This document shows, piece after piece, positions 48,384 to 63,300 of a stretch of 64,000 nt of DNA. Source of the DNA: Synchiropus splendidus (lineage: Eukaryota; Chordata; Actinopteri; Syngnathiformes; Callionymidae); assembly GCF_027744825.2 (NCBI RefSeq), contig NC_071348.1, positions 20,121,563 to 20,185,562 of the forward strand, written 5' to 3'. The notes under the pieces are model-generated. The model saw only the letters and a program-made list of their open reading frames with translations, was not told the DNA's origin and searched no databases. The position numbers and the translations under genes are program-made. Within the stretch, counting starts at the first letter, position 1; each line of letters starts with the position of its first letter.

Positions 48384-50354
48384 ATGGCACAATGCAGAAA
48401 ACGCGTTTTCAGCCTGAGATAAGGTGGGTTACAGAACGCCAAGCGTAAAAATGTTGATAACTTTGGAAAAACACTTCAGACAGCTTAGATTTGATGTGCA
48501 ACTACTAGAAACATCCTTTCTGCTATAGTGGGAGGTGAACATTTCATGTTCTGAAGCTTCCCTGCAAAGTTATTGCACAACGCGTAAAGCGCGTTTTCAG
48601 CCTAAGATATGGTCGATTCCGGAACGCCAAACATAAAAATGTTGATAACTTTGGAAAAACACATCAGACAGCTTAGATTTGATGTGCAACTACTAGAAAG
48701 ACCCTTTCTGGTATAGTGGGAGGTGAAAATTTCATGTTCTGAAGCTTCCCTGCAAAGTTATGGCACAATGCAGAAAACGCCTTTTCAGCATGAGATAAGG
48801 TCGATTCCGGAACGCCAAACATAAAAATGCTGATAACTTTGGAAAAACACTTCAGACAGCATAGATTTGATGTGCAACTACTAGAAAGACCCTTTCTGCT
48901 ATAGTGGGAGGAGAACATTTCATGTTCTGAAGCTTCCCTGCAAAGTTATGGCACAATGCGTAAAACGCGTTTTCAGCCTAAGATAAGGTCGATTCCGGAA
49001 CGCCAAACATAAAAATGTTGATAACTCAGGAAAAACTCTACAGACAGCATAGATTTGATGTGCAACTACTAGAAAGACCCTTTCTGCTATAGTGGGAGGT
49101 GAAAATTTCATGTTCTGAAGCTTCCCTGCAAAGTTATGGCACAATGCAGAAAACGCGTTTTCAGCTTGAGATAAGGTGGGTTCCGGAACGCCAAACATAA
49201 AAATGTTGATAACTTTGGAAAAACACTTCAGACAGCTTAGATTTGATGTGCAACTACTAGAAAGACCCTTTGTGCTATAGTGGGAGGTGAACATTTCATG
49301 TTCTGAAGCTTCCCTGAGAAGTTATGGCACAATGCAGAAAACGCGTTTTCAGCCTGAGATAAGGTGGTTTCCGAAACGCCAAACGTAAAAATGTTGATAT
49401 CTTTCGAACAACACTTCAGACAGCTCAGATTTAATGTGCAACTACTAGAAAGACCCTTTCTGCTATAGTGGGAGGTGAACATTTCATGTTCTGAAGCTTC
49501 CCTGCAAAGTTATTGCACAACGCGTAAAGCGCGTTTTCAGCCTAAGATAAGGTCGATTCCGGAACGCCAAACATAAAAATGTTGATAACTTTGGAAAAAC
49601 ACATCAGACAGCTTAGATTTGTTGTGCAACTACTAGAAAGACCCTTTCTGCCATAGTGGGAGGTTAAAATTTCATGTTCTGAAGCTTCCCTGCAAAGTTA
49701 TGGCACAATGCAGAAAACGCCTTTTCAGCCTGAGATAAGGTTGATTCCCTAACGCCAAACATGAAGATGTTCATAACTTTGGAAAACACTTCAGACAGCT
49801 TACATTTGATGTGCAACTACTAGAAAGACCCTTTCTGCTATAGTGGGAGGTGAACATTTCATGTTCTGAAGCTTCCCTGCAAAGTTATGGCACAATGCAG
49901 AAAACGCGTTTTCAGCTTGAGATAAGGTGGGTTCCGGAACGCCAAACATAAAAATGTTGATAACTTTCGAAAAACACTTCAGACAGCTTAGATTTAATGT
50001 GCAACTACTAGAAAGACCCTTTCTGCTATAGTGGGAGGTGAACATTTCATGTTCTGAAGCTTCCCTGCAAAGTTATTGCACAACGCGTAAAGCGCGTTTT
50101 CAGCCTAAGATAAGGTCGATTCCGGAACGCCAAACATAAAAATGTTGATAACTTTGGAAAAACACATCAGACAGCTTAGATTTGTTGTGCAACTACTAGA
50201 AAGACCCTTTCTGCTATAGTGGGAGGTTAAAATTTCATGTTCGGAAGCTTCCATGCAAAGTTATGGCACAATGCAGACAACTATTTTTCATCCTGAGATA
50301 AGGCCGATTCTGGAATGCCAAACATAAAAATGTTGATAGCTTTCGAAAAACACT
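48384..50354. repeat. Mosaic tract reusing the same monomer modules
   Basis: About ten monomers. CACAACGCGTAAAGCGCG occurs near 48574, 49516 and 50079; GATATCTTTCGAAC occurs near 49396. Sequence around 49.15-49.6 kb parallels 46.14-46.6 kb at an offset of 3007 (16 units minus 1). The rare AACTCAGGAAAAACTCTACAG variant occurs near 49024, as near 11606 and 45077. No gene is present. Confidence 0.87.
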
Positions 50355-51195
50355 TCAGACAGCTCAGATTTAATGTGCAACTACTCGAAAGACCCTTTCT
50401 GCTATAGTGGGAGGTGAAAATTTCATTTTCTGAAGCTGCCCTGCAAAGTTATGGCAAAATGCGTAAAACGCGTTTTCAGCCTGAGAAAACGTCGATTCCG
50501 GAACGCCAAACATAAAAATGTTGATAACTTTGGAAAAACACATCAGACAGCTTAGATTTGATGTGCAACTACTAGAAAGACCCTTTCTGGGATAGTGGGA
50601 GGTGAAAATGTCATGTTCTGAAGCTTCCCTTCAAAGTTATGGCACAATGCAGAAAACGCCTTTTCAGACTGAGATAAGGTTGATTCCAGAATGCCAAACA
50701 TAAAAATGTTCATAACTTTGGAGAAACACTTCAGACAGCTTACATTTGATGTGCAACTACTAGAAAGACCCTTTCTGCTATAGTGGGATGTGAACATTTC
50801 ATGTTCTGAAGCGTCCCTGCAAAGTTATGACACAATGCGTAAAACGCCTTTTCAGCTTGAGATAAGGTCGATTCCGGAACGCCAAACATAAAAATGTTGA
50901 TAACTTTGGAAAAACACTTCAGACAGCTTAGATTTGATGTGCAACTACTAGAAAGACCCTTTCTGCTATGGTGGGATGTGAACATTTCATGTTCTGAAGC
51001 TTCCCTGCAAAGTTATTGCACAATGTGTAAAACGCGTTTTCAGCCTGAGATAAGGTCGATTCCGGAACGCCAAACATAAATATGTTGATAACTTTGGAAA
51101 AACACATCAGACAGCTTAGATTTGTTGTGCAACTACTAGAAAGACCGTTTCTGCTATCGTGGGAGGTTAAAATTTCATGTTCTGAATATTCCCTG
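50355..51195. repeat. 840 bp block, copy 1 (partner 6.2 kb away)
   Basis: Matches 56556-57396 at an offset of 6201 (33 units minus 3). Shared markers are GAAGCTGCCCTGC, TTTCTGGGATAG, CAGACTGAGATAAGGTTG, TTTGGAGAAACAC, GAAGCGTCCCTGC, CTATCGTGGGAGG and CTGAATATTCCCTG. A few substitutions distinguish them. Confidence 0.89.
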
Positions 51196-54100
51196 CAAAG
51201 TTATGGCACAATGCAGAAAACGCGTTTTCAGCCTGAGATAAGGGGGGTTTCGGAACGCCAAACATAAAAATGTTGATAACTTTGGAAAAACATTTCAGAC
51301 AGCTTAGATTTCATGTGCAACTACTAGAAAGACCATTTCTGCTATAGTGGGAGGTGAACATTTCATGTTCTGAAGCTTCCCTGCAAAGTTATTGCACAAC
51401 GCGTAAAGCGCGTTTTCAGCCTAAGATAAGGTCGATTCCGGAACGCCAAACATAAAAATGTTGATAACTTTGGAAAAACACATCAGACAGCTTAGATTTG
51501 TTGTGCAACTACTAGAAAGACCCTTTCTGCTATAGTGGGACGTGAAAATTTCATGTTCTGAAGCTTCCCTGCAAAGTTATGGCACAATGCAGAAAACGCC
51601 TTTTCAGCCTGAGATAAGGTTGATTCCCTAACGCCAAACATGAAGATGTTCATAACTTTGGAAAACACTTCAGACAGCTTACATTTGATGTGCAACTACT
51701 AGAAAGACCCTTTCTGCTATAGTGGGAGGTGAACATTTCATGTTCTGAAGCTTCCCTGCAAAGTTATGGCACAATGCGTAAAACGCGTTTTCAGCCTAAG
51801 ATAACGTCGATTATGGAACGCCAAACATAAAAATGTTGATAACTTTGGAAAAACCCTTCAGACAGCTTAGATTTGATGTGCAACTACTAGAAAGACCCTT
51901 TCTGTTATAGTGGGACGTGAACATTTCATGTTCTGAAGCTTCCCTGAGAAGTTATGGCACAATGCAGAAAACGCGTTTTCAGTCTGAGATAAGGTGGTTT
52001 CCGAAACGCCAAACATAAAAATGTTGGAAATTTTGGAAAAACACTTCAGAAAGCTTAGATTTGATGTGCAACTACTAGAAAGACCCTTTCTGTTATAGTG
52101 GGAGGTGAACATTTCATGTTCTGAAGCTTCCCTGCAAAGTTATGGCACAATGCAGAAAACGCGTTTTCAGCTTGAGATAAGGTGGGTTCCGGAACGCCAA
52201 ACATAAAAATGTTGATAATTTTGGAAAAACACTTCAGACAGCTTAGATTTGTTGTGCAACTACTAGAAAGACCCTTTCTGCTATAGTGGGAGGTGAACCT
52301 TTTATGTTCTGAAGCTTCCCTGAGAAGTTATGGCACAATGCAGAAAACGCGTGTTAAGTCTGAGATAAGGTGGTTTCCGAAACGCCAAACGTAAAAATGT
52401 TGATAATTTTGGAAAAACACTTCAGACAGCTTAGATTTGTTTTGCAACTACTAGAAACACCCTTTCTGCTATAGTGGGAGGTGAACATTTCATGTTCTGA
52501 AGCTTCCCTGCAAAGTTATGGCACAATGCGTAAAACGCGTTTTCAGCCTGAGATAAGGTCGATTCTGGAACGCCAAACATAAAAATGTTGATAACTTTCG
52601 AAATACAATTCAGACAGCTTAGATTTGATGTGCAACTACTAGAAAGACCCTTTCTGCTATAGTGGGAGGTGAACATTTCATGTTCTGAAGCTTCCCTGAG
52701 AAGTTATGGCACAATGCAGAAAACGCGTTTTCAGCCTGAGATAAGGTGGGTTCCGGAACGCCAAACATAAAAATGCTGATAACTTTGGAAAAACACTTCA
52801 GACAGCTTAGATTTGATGTGCAACTACTAGAAAGACCATTTCTGGTGTAGTGGGAGGTGAAAATTTCATGATCTGAAGCTTCCCTGCAAAGTTATGGCAC
52901 AATGCAGAAAACGCGTTTTCAGCCTGTGATAACGTGGGTTCTGGAACGCCAAACATAAAAATGTTGATAACTTTTGAAAAACACTTCAGACAGCTTAGAT
53001 TTGATGTGCAAATACTAGAAAGACCCTTTCTGCTATAGTGGGACGTGAAAATTTCATGTTCTGAAGCTTCCCTGCAAAGTTATGGCACAATGCAGAAAAC
53101 GCCTTTTCAGCCTGACATAAGGTTGATTCCCTAACGCCAAACATGAAGATGTTCATAACTTTGGAAAACACTTCAGACAGCTTACATTTGATCTGCAACT
53201 ACTAGAAAGACCCTTTCTGCTATAGTGGGAGGTTAAAATTTCATGTTCGGAAGCTTCCATGCAAAGTTATGGCACAATGTAGACAACGCGTTTTCAGCCT
53301 GAGATAAGATCGATTCTGGAACGCCAAACGTAAAAATGTTGATAACTTTGGAAAAACATTTCAGACAGCTTAGATTTGATGTGCAACTACTAGAAAGACC
53401 CTTTCTGCTATAGGGGGAGGTGAACATTTCATGTTCTGAAGCTTCCCTGCAAAGTTATGGCACAATGCAGAAATCTCGTTTTCAGCTTGAGATAAGGTCG
53501 ATTCCGAAACACCAAACATAAAAATATTGATAACTTTCGAAAAACACTTCAGACAGCTTAGATTTGATGTGCAACTACTAGAAAGACCCTTTCTGCTATA
53601 GTGGGAGGTAAAAATTTCATGTTCTGAAGCTTTCCTGCAAAGTTATGGCAAATTGCGTAAAACGCGTTTTCAGCCTGAGATAAGGTGGGTTTCAGAACGC
53701 CAAACATAAAAATGTTGATAAATTTGGAAAAACACTTCAGACAGCTTAGATTTGATGTGCAACTACTAGAAAGACACTATCTGCTATAGTGGGAGTCAAA
53801 CATATCATGTTCTGAAGCATCCCTGCAAAGTTATGCCACAATGCAGGAAACGCGTTTTCAGCCTGAGATAAGGTCGATTCCGGAACGCCAAACATAAAAA
53901 TGTTGATAACTTTCGAAATACAATTCAGACAGCTTAGATTTGATGTGCAACTACTAGAAAGACCCTTTCTGCTATAGTGGGAGGTGAACATTTCATGTTC
54001 TGAAGCTTCCCTGAGAAGTTATGGCACAATGCAGAAAACGCGTTTTCAGCCTGAGATAAGGTGGGTTCCGGAACGCCAAACATAAAAATGCTGATAACTT

Positions 54101-56555
54101 TGGAAAAACACTTCAGACAGCTTAGATTTGATGTGCAACTACTAGAAAGACCCTTTCTGCTATAGTGGGAGGTGAAAATTTCATTTTCTGAAGCTTCCCT
54201 GCAAAGTTATGGCACAATCCGTAAAACGCGTTTTCAGCCTGAGATAAGGTCGATTCCGGAACGCCAAACATAAAAATGTTGATAACTTTGGAAAAACACA
54301 CCAGACAGCTTAGATTTGATGTGCAACTACTAGAAAGACCATTTCTGGTGTAGTGGGAGGTGAAAATTTCATGATCTGAAGCTTCCCTGCAAAGTTATGG
54401 CACAATGCAGAAAACGCGTTTTCAGCCTGTGATAACGTGGGTTCTGGAACGCCAAACATAAAAATGTTGATAACTTTTGAAAAACACTTCAGACAGCTTA
54501 GATTTGATGTGCAAATACTAGAAAGACCCTTTCTGCTATAGTGGGAGGTTAAAATTTCATGTTCGGAAGCTTCCATGCAAAGTTATGGCACAATGTAGAC
54601 AACGCGTTTTCAGCCTGAGATAAGATCGATTCTGGAACGCCAAACGTAAAAATGTTGATAACTTTGGAAAAACATTTCAGACAGCTTAGATTTGATGTGC
54701 AACTACTAGAAAGACCCTTTCTGCTATAGTGGGAGGTGAACATTTCATGTTCTGAAGCTTCCCTGAGATGTTATGGCACAATACAGAAAACGCGTTTTCA
54801 GCCTGAGATAAGGTCGATTCAGGAACGCCAAGCGTAAAAATGTTGATAACTTTGGAAAAACACTTCAGACAGCTTAGATTTGATGTGCAACTACTAGAAA
54901 GACCATTTCTGCTATAGTGGGAGGTGAACATTTCATGTTCTGAAGCTTCCCAGCAAAGTTATTGCACAACGCGTAAAACGCGTTTTCAGCCTAAGATAAG
55001 GTTGATTCCGGAACGCCAAACATAAAAATGTTGATAACTTTGGAAAAACACATCAGACAGCTTAGATTTGATGTGCAACTACTAGAAAGACCCTTTCTGG
55101 TACAGTGGGAGGTGAAAATTTCATGTTCTGAAGCTTCCCTGCAAAGTTATGGCACAATGCAGAAAACGCCTTTTCAGCCTGAGATAAGGTCGATTCCGGA
55201 ACGCCAAACATAAAAATGCTGATAACTTTGGAAAAACACTTCAGACAGCTTAGATTTGATCTGCAACTACTAGAAAGACCCTTTCTGCTATAGTGGGAGG
55301 TGAAAATTTCATGTTCTGAAGCTTCCCTGCAAAGTTATGGCACAATGCAGAAAACGCCTTTTCAGCCTGAGATAAGGTTGATTCCCGAACGCCAAACATG
55401 AAAATGTTCATAACTTTGGAAAACACTTCAGACAGCTTAGATTTGATCTGCAACTACTAGAAAGACCCTTTCTGCTATAGTGGGAGGTGAACATTCCATG
55501 TTCTGAAGCTTCCCTGCAAAGTTATTGCACAACGCGTAAAGCGCGTTTTCAGCCTAAGATATGGTCGATTCCGGAACGCCAAACATAAAAATGTTGATAA
55601 CTTTGGAAAAACACATCAGACAGCTTAGATTTGTTGTGCAACTACTAGAAAGACCCTTTCTGCTATAGTGGGAGGTTGAAATTTCATGTTCGGAAGCTTC
55701 CATGCAAAGTTATGGCACAATGCAGACAACGCGTTTTCAGCCTGAGATAACATCGATTCAGGAACACCAAACATAAAAATGTTGAAAACTTTCGAAAAAC
55801 ACTTCAGACAGCGTAGATTTGATTTGCAACTACTAGAAAGACCCTTTCTGCTATAGTGGGACGTGAAAATTTCATGTTCTAAAGGTTCCCTGAGATGTTA
55901 TGGCACAATACAGAAAACGCGTTTTCAGCATGAGATAAGGTGGGTTCCAGAACGCCAAGCGTAAAAATGTTGATTACTTTGGAAAAACACTTCAGACAGC
56001 TTAGATTTAATGTGCAACTACTGGAAAGACCCTTTCTGCTGTAGTGGGAGGTGAAAATGTCATGTTCTGAAGATTCCCTGCAAAGTTAAGGCACAATGCA
56101 GGAAACGCGTTTTCAGCCTGAGATAAGGTCGATTCAGGAACGCCAAACATAAAAATGTTGATAACTTTGGAAAAACACATCAGACAGCTTAGATTTGATG
56201 TGCAACTACTAGAAAGACCATTTCTGCTATAGTGGGAGATGAACATTTCATGTTCTGAAGCTTCACTGCAAAGTTATTGCACAACGCGTAAAACGCGTTT
56301 TCAGCCTAAGATAAGGTCGATTCCGGAACGCCAAACATAAAAATGTTGATAACTTTGGAAAAACACATCAGACAGCTTAGATCTGATGTGCAACTACTAG
56401 AAAGACCCTCTCTGGTATAGTGGGAGGTGAACATTTCATGTTCTGAAGTTTCCCCGAGAAGTTTTGGCACAATGCAGAAAACGCGTTTTCAGCCTGAGAT
56501 AAGGTGGTTTCCGAAACGCCAAACGTAAAAATGTTGATATCTTTCGAACAACACT
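51196..56555. repeat. Mosaic tract assembled from blocks also present at 40-45 kb
   Basis: About 28 monomers with no gene. Recognisable transplanted blocks are 52289-52790 (as 42331-42832), 53200-53460 (as 43242-43502), 53585-53897 (as 40806-41118), 53883-54383 (as 42610-43110), 54530-54750 (as 53214-53434) and 55749-56146 (as 44100-44497). The order is only partly collinear, so pieces have been lost, gained or converted. Monomers shortened by 1 bp (TTCATAACTTTGGAAAACAC) occur near 51650, 53150 and 55410. Confidence 0.86.
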
Positions 56556-57396
56556 TCAGACAGCTCAGATTTAATGTGCAACTACTCGAAAGACCCTTTC
56601 TGCTATAGTGGGAGGTGAAAATTTCATTTTCTGAAGCTGCCCTGCAAAGTTATGGCACAATGCGTAAAACGCGTTTTCAGCCTGAGATAAGGTCGATTCC
56701 GGAACGCCAAACATAAAAATGTTGATAACTTTGGAAAAACACATCAGACAGCTTAGATTTGATGTGCAACTACTAGAAAGACCCTTTCTGGGATAGTGGG
56801 AGGTGAAAATTTCATGTTCTGAAGCTTCCCTTCAAAGTTATGGCACAATGCAGAAAACGCCTTTTCAGACTGAGATAAGGTTGATTCCAGAACGCCAAAC
56901 ATAAAAATGTTCATAACTTTGGAGAAACACTTCAGACAGCTTACATTTGATGTGCAACTACTAGAAAGACCCTTTCTGCTATAGTGGGAGGTGAACATTT
57001 CATGTTCTGAAGCGTCCCTGCAAAGCTATGACACAATGTGTAAAACGCCTTTTCAGCTTGAGATAAGGTCGATTCCGGAACGCCAAACACAAAAATGTTG
57101 ATAACTTTGGAAAAACACTTCAGACAGCTTAGATTTGATGTGCAACTACTAGAAAGACCCTTTCTGCTATTGTGGGATGTGAACATTTCATGTTCTGAAG
57201 CTTCCCTGCAAAGTTATTGCACAATGTGTAAAACGCGTTTTCAGCCTAAGATAAGGTCAATTCCGGAACGCCAAACATAAAAATGTTGATAACTTTGGAA
57301 AAACACATCAGACAGCTTAGATTTGTTGTGCAACTACTAGAAAGACCGTTTCTGCTATCGTGGGAGGTTAAAATTTCATGTTCTGAATATTCCCTG
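56556..57396. repeat. 840 bp block, copy 2
   Basis: Partner of 50355-51195. Visible differences include GCAAAGCTATGAC near 57021 against GCAAAGTTATGAC near 50820, and CTATTGTGGGATG near 57168 against CTATGGTGGGATG near 50967. Confidence 0.89.
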
Positions 57397-60300
57397 AAAA
57401 GTTACGGCACAATGCAGACAACGCGTTTTCAGCCTGAGATAAGATCGATTCTGGAATGCCAAAGATAAAAATGTTGATAATTTTCGAAAAACACTTCAAA
57501 CAGCTTAGATTTGATGTGCAACTACTAGAAAGACCCTTTCTGCTATAGTGGGAGGTGAACATTTCATGTTCTGAAGCTTCCCTGCAAAGTTATGGGACAA
57601 TGCAGAAAACCTGTTTTCAGCCTGAGATAAGGTGGGTTCCGGAACGCCAAACATAAAAATGTTGATAACTTTCGAAAAACACTTCAGACAGCTTAGATTT
57701 GATGTGCATCTACTAGAAAGACCCTTTCTGCTATATTGGGAGGTCAAAATTTCATGTTCTGAAGCTTCCCTGCAAAGTTATGGGACAATGCAGAAAACGA
57801 TTTTTCATCCTGAGATAAGGTCGATTCCGAAACGCCAAACATAAAAATGTTGATAACTTTCGAAAAACACTTCAGACAGCTTAGATTTGATGTGCAACTA
57901 CTCGAAAGATCCTTTCTGCTGTAGTGGGAGGTGAAAATTTCATGTTCAGAAGATTCCGTGCAAAGTTATGGCACGATGTAGAAAACGCGATTTCAGCCTG
58001 AGATACGGTGGGTTCCGGAACGCCAAACATAAAAATGTTGAAAACTTTCGAAAAACACTTCAGACAGCTTAGATTTGATGTGCAACTACTAGAAAGTCCC
58101 TTTCTGCTGTAGTGGGAGGTGAACATTTCATGTTCTGAAGCTTCCCTGGAAAGTTATTGCACAATACATAAAACGCGTTTTCAGCCTAAGATAAGGTCGA
58201 TTCCGGAACGCCAAACATAAAAATGTTGATAACTTTGGAAAAACACTTCAGACAACTTAGATTTGACGTGCTACTACTAGAAAGACCCTTTCTGCTATAG
58301 TGGGATGTGAACATATCATGTTCTGAAGCTTCCCTGAGAAGTTATGGCACAATGCAGAAAACGCGTTTTCAGCCTGAGATAAGGTGGTTTCCAAAACGCC
58401 AAACGTAGAAATGTTGATTACTTTGGAACAAACTTCTGACAGCTTAGATTAAATGTGCAACTACTAGAAAGACCCTTTCTGCGACAGTGGGAGGTGAAAA
58501 TTTAATTTTCTGAAGCTTCCCTGCAAAGTTATGGCACAATGCGTAAAACGCGTTTTCAGCCTGAGATAAGGTCGATTCCGGAACGCCAAACATAAAAATG
58601 TTGATAACTTTCGAAAAACACTTCAGACAGCTTAGATTTGATGTGCAACTACTAGAAAGACCCTTTCTGCTATAGTGGGAGGTCAACATTTCATGTTCTG
58701 AAGCTTCCCTGAGAAGTTATGGCACAATGCAGAAAACGCGTGTTCAGTCTGAGATAAGGTGGTTGCCGAAACGCCAAACGTAAAAATGTTGATAACTTTG
58801 GAACAACACTTCAGACAGCTTAGATTTAATGTGCAACTACTAGAAAGACCCTTTCTGATATAGTGGGAGGTGAAAATTTCATTTTCTGAAGCTTCCCTGC
58901 AAAGTTATTGCACAATGCGTAAAACGCGTTTTCAGCTTGTGATAACGTCGATTCCGGAACGCCAAACATAAAAATGTTGATAACTTTGGAAAAACACATC
59001 AAACAGCTTAGATTTGATGTGCAACTACTAGAAAGACCCTTTCTGGTATAGTGGGAGGTGTAAATTTCATGTTCTGAAGCTTCCCTGTAAAGTTATGGCT
59101 CAAAGCAGAAAACGCGATTTCAGCCTGAGATAAGGTTGATTCCCGAACGCCAAACATAAAAATGTTGATAACTTTGGAAAAACACATCAGACAGCTTAGA
59201 TTTGATGTGCAACTACTAGAAAGGCCCTTTCTGGTATAGTGGGAGGTGAAAATTTCATGTTCTGAAGCTTCCCTGCAAAGTTATGGCACAATGCAGAAAA
59301 CGCGTTTTCAGCTTGTGATAACGTGGGTTCCAGAACGCCAAACATAAAAATGTTGATAACTTTCGAAAAACACTTCCGACAGCTTAGATTTGATGAGCAA
59401 CTACTAGAAAGACCCTTTCTGCTATAGTCGGAGGTGAACATTTCATCTTCTGAAGCTTCCCTGCAAAGTTATGGCACAATGCAGAAAACGCGTTTTCAGT
59501 CTGAGATAAGGTGATTTCCGAAACGCCAAACATAAAAATGTTGATAATTTTGGAAAAACACTTCAGACAGCTTAGATTTGTTGTGCAACTACTAGAAACA
59601 CCCTTTCTGCTACAGTGGGAGGTGAACATTTCATGTTCTGAAGCTTCCCTGCAAAGTTATGGCTCAAAGCAGAAAACGCGTTTTCAGTCTGAGATAAGGT
59701 GATTTCCGAAACGCCAAACATAAAAATGTTGATAATTTTGGAAAAACACTTCAGACAGCTTATTTTTGTTGTGCAACTACTAGAAAGACCCTTTCTGCTA
59801 TAGTGGGAGGTGAACATTTCATGTTCTGAAGCTTCCCTGCAAAGTTATGGCACAATGCAGAAAACGATTTTTCATCCTGTGATTAGGTCGATTCCGGAAC
59901 GCCAAACATAAAAATGTTGATAACTTTCGAAAAACACTTCAGACAGCTTAGATTTGATGTACAACTACAAGAAAGACCCTTTCTGCGATAGTGGGTGGTG
60001 AACTTTTCATGTTCTGAAGCTTCCCTGCAAAGTTATGGCACAATGCAGAAAACGCGTTTTCAGCTTGAGATAAGGTCGATTCCGAAACGCCAAACGTAAA
60101 AATGTTGATAACTTTGGAACAACACTCCAGACAGCTTAGATTTAATGTGCAACTACTAGAAATACACTTTCTGCTGTAGTGGGAGGTGAAAATTTCATTT
60201 TCTGAAGCTTCCCTGCAAAGTTATGGCACAATGCGGAAAACGCCTTTTCAGCCTGAGATAAGGTTGATTCCCTAACGCCAAACATGAAAATGTTCATAAC

Positions 60301-63300
60301 TTTGGAAAACACTTCAGACAGCTTACATTTGATGTGCAACTACTAGAAAGACCCTTTCTGCTATAGTGGGAGGTGAACATTTCATGTTCTGAAGCTTCCC
60401 TGCAAAGTTATGGCACAATGCGTAAAACGCGTATTCAGCCTAAGATAACGTCGATTATGGAACGCCAAACATAAAAATGTTGATAACGTTGGAAAAACAC
60501 ATCAGACAGCTTAGATTTGATCTGCAACTACTAGAAAGACCCTTTCTGCTATAGTGGGAGGTTAAAATTTCATGTTCGGAAGCTTCCATGCAAAGTTATC
60601 GCACAATGCAGACAACGCGTTTTCAGCCTGAGATAAGATCGATTCCGGAACGCCAAACATAAAAATGTGGTTAACTTTGGAAAAACAGTTCAGACAGCAT
60701 AGATTTGATGTGCAACTACTAGAAAGACCCTTTCTGCTATAGTGGGAGGTGAACATTTCATGTTCTGAAGCTTCCCTGAGAAGTTATGGCACAATGCAGA
60801 AAACGCGTTTTCAGCCTGAGATAAGGTGGTTTCCGAAACGCCAAACGTAAAAATGTTGATAGCTTTGGAACAACACTTCAGACAGCTCAGTTTTAATGTG
60901 CAACTACTAGAAAGACTAATTCTGCTATAGTGGGACCTGAAAATTTCATGTTCTGAAGCTTCCCTGCAAAGTTATGGCACAATGCCGAAAACGCGTTTTC
61001 AGCCTGAGATATGGTGGGTTCCGGAACGCCAAACATAAAAATGTTGATAATTTTGGAAAAACACTTCAGACAGCTTAGATTTGATGTGCAACTACAAGAA
61101 ATACCCTTTCTGCTATACTGGGAGGTTAAAATTTCATGTTCGGAAGCTTCCATGCAAAGTTATGGCACAATGCAGAAAATGCATTTTCAGGCTGAGATAA
61201 GATCGATTCAGGAACATCAAACATAAAAATGTTGAAAACTTTCGAAAAACACTTCAGACAGCTTAGATTTGTTTTGCAACTACTAGAAAGACCCTTTCTG
61301 CTATAGTGGGAGGTTAAAATTTCATGTTCGGAAGCTTCCATGCAAAGTTATGGCACAATGCAGAAAACGCGTTTTCAGGCTGAGATAAGATCGATTCCGG
61401 AACGCCATACATAAAAATGTTGATAACTTTCGAAAAACACTTCAGACAGCTTAGATTTGATGTGCAACTGCTAGAAAGACCATTTCTGTTATAGTGGGAC
61501 GTGAAAATTTCATGTTCTGAAGCTTCACTGCAAAGTTATGGCACAATGCAGAAAACGCGTTTTCAGCTTGAGATAAGGTGGGTACCGGAACGCCATACAT
61601 AAAAATGTTGATAACTTTGGAAAAACACTTCAGACAGCTTAGATTTGATGTGCAACTACTGGAAAGACCCTTTCTGCTATAGTGGGAGGTGAACATTTCA
61701 TGTTCTGAAGCTTCCCTGAGAAGTTATGGCACAATGCAGAAAACGCGTTTTCAGCCTGAGATAAGGTGGTTTCCGATACGCCAAACGTAAAAATGTTGAT
61801 ATCTTTCGAACAACACTTCAGACAGCTCAGATTTAATGTGCAACTACTAGAAAGACCCTTTCTGCTATAGTGGGAGGTGAACATTTCATGTTCTGAAGCT
61901 TCCCTGCAAAGTTATTGCACAACGCGTAAAGCGCGTTTTCAGCCTAAGATAAGGTCGATTCCGGAACGCCAAACATAAAAATGTTGATAACTTTGGAAAA
62001 ACACATCAGACAGCTTAGATTTGTTGTGCAACTACTAGAAAGACCCTTTCTGCTTTCGTGGGAGGTGAACATTTCATGTTCTGAAGCTTCCCTGCAAAGT
62101 TATTGCACAACGCGTAAAACGCGTTTTCAGCCTAAGATAAGGTCGATTCCGGAACGCCAAAAATAAAAATGTTGATAACTTTGGAAAAACACATCAGACA
62201 GCTTAAATTTTTTGTGCAACTACTAGAAAGACCCTTTCTGCTATAGTGGGAGGTTAAAATTTCATGTTCGGAAGCTTCCATGCAAAGTTATGGCACAATG
62301 CAGACAACGCGTTTTCAGCCAGAGATGAGGTTGATTCTGGAACGCCGAACATAAAAATGTTGATAGCTTTCGAAAAGCACTTCAGACAGCTTAGATTTGA
62401 TGCGCAACTAAGAGAAAGACCCTTTCTGCTATAGTGGGACCTGAAAATTTCATGTTCTGAAGCTTCCCTGCAAAGTTATGGCACAATGCGTAAAACGCGT
62501 TTTCAGCCTGGGATAAGGTCGATTCTGGAACACCAAACATAAAAATGCTGATAACTTTGGAAAAACACTTCAGACAGCTTAGATTTGATGTGCAACTACT
62601 AGAAAGACCCTTTCTGCTATAGTGGGAGGTGAAAATTTCATGTTCTGAAGATTCCCTTCAAAGTTATGGCACAATGCAGAAAACGCCTTTTCAGCCTGAG
62701 ATAAGGTTGATTCCCGAACGGCAAACATGAAAATGTTCATAACTTTGGAAAACACTTCAGACAGCTTACATTTGATGTGCAACTACTAGAAAGACCCTTT
62801 CTGCTATAGTGGGAGGTGAACATTTCATGTTCTGAAGCTTCCCTGACAAGTTATGGCACAATGCAGAAAACGCGTTTTCAGCCTGAGATAAGGTGGTTTC
62901 CGAAACGCCAAACGTAAAAATGTTGATATCTTTCGAACAACACTTCAGACAGCTCAGATTTAATGTCCAACTACTAGAAACACCCTTTCTGCTATAGTGG
63001 GAGGTGAAAATTTCATTTTCTGAAGCTTCCCTGCAAAGTTATGGCACAATGCGTAAAACGCGTTTTGAGCGTGAGATAAGGTCGATTCCGGAACGCCAAA
63101 CATAAAAATGTTGATAACTTTGGAAAAACACATCAGACAGCTTAGATTTGATGTGCAACTACTAGAAAGACCCTTTCTGCTATAGTGCGAGGTTAAAATT
63201 TCATGTTCTGAAGTTTCCCTGCAAAGTTATGGCACAATGCAGAAAACGCGTTTTCAGTCTGAGATAAGGTTGATTCCGGAACGCCAAACATAAGTATGTT
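57397..63300. repeat. Monomer tract with recurring modules
   Basis: About 31 monomers, no gene. Adjacent units near 59511 and 59699 share GTGATTTCCGAAACGCC with GATAATTTTGG (188 bp apart). GGCTCAAAGCAGAAAACG occurs near 59097 and 59660. The GATATC / CACAACGCG / TTCGGAAGC module recurs at 61.80-62.28 kb. The block 62509-62841 matches 45221-45553. Confidence 0.87.
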
